64,000 bases of DNA from Cordilura impudica. Lineage: Eukaryota > Arthropoda > Insecta > Diptera > Scathophagidae. The stretch lies in NCBI GenBank assembly GCA_963682025.1, contig OY821517.1, positions 100,016,107 to 100,080,106 of the forward strand, given 5' to 3'. Shown here one piece after another: positions 61,687 through 64,000 of this stretch; positions within the stretch are counted from its first letter, which is position 1, and the number at the start of each line of letters is the position of its first letter. Position numbers and translations under genes: made by a program. The notes beneath the pieces were generated by a model. It was not told the origin of the DNA, made no database searches, and saw only the letters and a list, made by a program, of their open reading frames with translations.

Positions 61687-62539
61687 TTTATCTGCACACA
61701 CTTTAAGTGTAATTTACATATTGTTTTTCGTCCTACTCTAGGATCTATTCCTCTGAAGATTTTTGACTCAAAATTTTATATAAAGCATTTATTGCCCATA
61801 TCTGCAGGACTGTTAAATAAAATGTTCTAAAAATTTTATATCGAGCCCATAATTTCAAATATAACGTTTTTTTGCTCCGCTGAACATTCTGATTTTATTC
61901 TAGAAAATCACAAAATAGATAAAGTTAGGATGTTACCGGGCAGATTATTAGTTTTTCATTATTACAACTATAATTATGCTAAAAGTGAATGATAAGCTAA
62001 AGGGAAGATATTGTTGCCTTTAGGCTTACATATGTATTTAATGTTGCCACATTTTCTGATCTATGAAGAGAAATTCACACCAATTTAGTTTGCATATACT
62101 TAAATATATGCTATGATATTTTTTAAAAAGTTTTATTACATATTTAAAACAATTATGGCATTTATAATAAAGGTTTTTAGTTTTTATTCTATTCTTTGCT
62201 TGCGAACAAATAAAGGAGCGTTGCCACTACGTATATTATAAAGCAATTCATTTGGTCAAAAGTAATCAGTGTTTCCTTTGGTGTTACCACAATATCAAAA
62301 ATATGAATTTTCTTTTACTGGGAAGTTGTAATAACGAAAAGACGTTAAAGGTAACTTTATTGCTCACTTTAGCTCAAGTTACCTTTAACTAACATTTACT
62401 TTAAAGGTAAGTTGTAATAATGGCCATTAATGTCGTCGTTGTTGAATTTCAAACAAGTATGTATTTGCTTTACGTTTACGAGTAAAGTATATTGCTTGAG
62501 TTTTTTTAAGTGTTTGCCAATATTTTCCATTTGGCAAAC
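61687..62539. other. AT-rich stretch
   Basis: A small inverted pair AAAGGTAACTT / AAGTTACCTTT and direct AAAGGTAA words occur at 62340-62420. Nothing else was seen. Confidence 0.4.
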
Positions 62540-63170
62540 TAACTTATAACATTGACCAATGCTGCTTGCAGATTTGTTATCACATTTGCTAAAAGAAGGC
62601 CACTACTTAAGATGGCCGTGTCATCAGCAAAAATAGATGTTACACATCCGTTTAAACTTGGGAAATCTGATGTGTACATAAAGGGGAAAGCAAGAACCTT
62701 GTGGACAGCCAGCTGTTATGTTGTAATCACGAGAAAAACTCGAGCTCAGAAACACACTGAATACTCGATCAGAAAGAAAAGTTGGTATAATTTTTATCAG
62801 TTGTATCGGAATGTTCAATCTAACCATTTTGTTAATTAGCCCATTGTGCCAAACCGAGTCGAAGGCTGCTTTAATATATAAGAGAACCATTCCAGTCAAA
62901 ACTTGTGGTTGTAATTTACTCACTAAAGACAGTAAGCTAGTAGCTCTGTATTAAGATGGGCGATCGGCCGGCTTAAAAAATTTTTTAATTGGTTCAGTTT
63001 TAGATTTTTTCCAGAATTTTGGAAAGTAGCATAATTTGAAGCAGGAATTTATTATATCAGTAGGAAATTGAATACCTTTTTTATGAAGTTATTTAAACAT
63101 CTTTATTGCTTAAATTGTCAATACCAGGCGATTTCTTCGGTTTCAACTTTTCAATTATATTTTTAATGCT
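62540..63170 (-). pseudogene. Jockey-like LINE ORF2 (RT) remnant
   Basis: From high to low coordinates the minus strand gives SIKNIIEKLKPKKSPGIDNL (the K-K-S-P-G-x-D block), CFKLCYFPKFWKKSKTEPI, LLSLVSKLQPQ, motif A as TGMVLLYIKAAFDSVWHNGL (first Asp of D-x-x-K-A-F-D changed to Y, a broken catalytic residue), FLSDRVFSVF and motif B as AGCPQGSCFPLY. Motif C is missing. It is the continuation of the gag-like piece upstream. Confidence 0.82.
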
Positions 63171-63369
63171 GTTTGGAGATACGAAATTAATATGTTGTGT
63201 ATTGTGTTGTAGTGTTCAAATTAAGTATAGTCACTTCAACATCAACAATGGTTCCTCCTCCTCCTCTACTATTAGAGTATTATTGAAACCAGTGTCATAC
63301 TTATTATTATTGCTGCTAAAAAACATTGTTATTTATATTAGCATTGTTTCTAATCGAAGGTCTTCTCTG

Positions 63370-63862
63370 TCAAATACGTTCTTTAATTTCAAAGAATTTA
63401 GCTCTGCTAGGACAACCAGGAGAAAAGGCTCTATGTTCAAGTTTACAATTGGCACATTTGATAATTAACGAGTTACATTCATTGGAATTTTGATTTCCGG
63501 CGCAGTTTACACAGAATGTTTTTACTTTGCAATGGTTGGAGCCATGGCCGAACATTTGGTAATTATAGCATTGTGTTATCTTACAAGTTTTGGGGCGTTG
63601 ATACTCCCATCTTACTTTTATGTATTTAATAATCGAAAACTTTTGTTGAAGCTCCTTAATATTTATTTTTTTTCCTTAAAAATAAACTATGTAAATGGTT
63701 TGTATATTTCGACCTTCGAATGTTTTTTTTACCCATTTTAACGTCAATATAACGTAAGTCTTTTTCAATGACGTACTTTTTAAGATCTGATGGAACAATA
63801 TTTTCTAGACCTAAAAGTACCATATGAGAAAAATTAAAATTTTGTATCAAAAATGCCATATA
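63370..63862 (-). pseudogene. Jockey-like LINE ORF1 (gag-like zinc-knuckle) remnant
   Basis: Minus frames show GLENIVPSDLKKYVIEKDL with YIDVKMGKK (63690-63810), then FGHGSNHCKVKTFCVNCAGN and KCANCKLEHRAFSPGCPSR (63390-63555). The Cys/His spacing gives CCHC-type zinc knuckles that bind element RNA in ORF1 proteins of jockey-type LINEs. Two frames are needed. The 5' end is cut by the TIR element at 63863. Confidence 0.85.
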
Positions 63863-64000
63863 CAGTGCACTCGGGAAAACGTCAACGCTCGTTTACGTCA
63901 ACATCCCAAAACGTCAACCCTCTTTTTTTTACATTGCGTACTCTAAAACGTCAACCCAACCACAAAGCTCTAAAACGTCAACTCTGAATAAAACAAAATT
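63863..64000 (+). mobile_element. Left end of a CAGTG-type TIR element running off the window
   Basis: TA|CAGTGCACTCGGGAAAACG begins at 63863, directly interrupting the LINE ORF1. Five ACGTCAAC-containing direct repeats follow at about 63880, 63896, 63911, 63944 and 63973. CAGTG with TA suggests a pogo/Tigger or related Tc1/mariner-type element. The repeats may be transposase-binding sites. The right end and any ORF lie outside. Confidence 0.6.

Overview
The window is an AT-rich, intron- and repeat-dominated piece of an insect nuclear genome. A higher fly (Diptera, probably a calyptrate such as a blowfly relative) fits best. The reasons are an insect-type Pitx/Ptx1 homeobox exon with a GT-AG intron, decayed jockey/CR1/I-type LINEs, mariner, Tc1 and hAT remnants, Helitrons that start TC and end CTAG|T, and a fly-like dispersed repeat carrying (ACGG)n. 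There are no bacterial-type genes, operons, CRISPR arrays or recognisable tRNA/rRNA genes. The species assignment is inference.

Only one host gene can be named: Ptx1, on the minus strand. Two internal coding exons are visible. Exon 31431-31577 splices in matching phase, across an intron of about 5.3 kb, to exon 25828-26084, which carries homeodomain residues 1-46. The rest of the homeodomain was not found at lower coordinates, so the next intron probably runs off the left edge. A possible 5' coding exon lies at 57338-57487 (minus), but its phase does not join directly to 31577. Most of the window may therefore be Ptx1 introns.

Layout. 0-3.1 kb: a dispersed-repeat copy and two LINE fragments. 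5.2-7.9 kb: three same-direction copies of a ~790-bp dispersed repeat. 9.3-13.9 kb: three related copies of a Tigger/pogo-like element, two of them carrying the dispersed repeat at what looks like the same internal point, with a nested hAT and a nested TA-flanked MITE. 15.9-20 kb: a LINE scrap, Helitrons with a ~142-bp internal tandem repeat, and another dispersed-repeat copy. 20-24.6 kb: a foldback repeat, a long-TIR element and two mariner-type remnants. 25.8-31.6 kb: the Ptx1 exons with an I-clade LINE and a Tc1 remnant in the intron. 32.5-39.2 kb: mariner, Tourist-like MITE, Helitrons, a LINE inserted in a Helitron with a clean target-site duplication (TSD), and Tc1 and dispersed-repeat remnants. 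39-43 kb: mostly featureless AT-rich DNA. 43.5-47.2 kb: a probable autonomous-Helitron remnant carrying a hAT-like MITE, then a mariner and a minimal Helitron. 51.5-54.8 kb: a nearly pure 3.3-kb TTTTAA satellite. 55.3-64 kb: a LINE, a Helitron, the candidate exon, a 2.1-kb long-TIR element split by a dispersed repeat, another LINE, and a new TIR element running off the right edge.

The transposon ORFs are almost all broken, so the window mostly records layers of insertion into a developmental gene. The most distinctive structures are the 3.3-kb hexamer array, the two long-TIR elements with the same TTAG ends and TATACA flanks, and the Tigger-like copies that share an insertion point.
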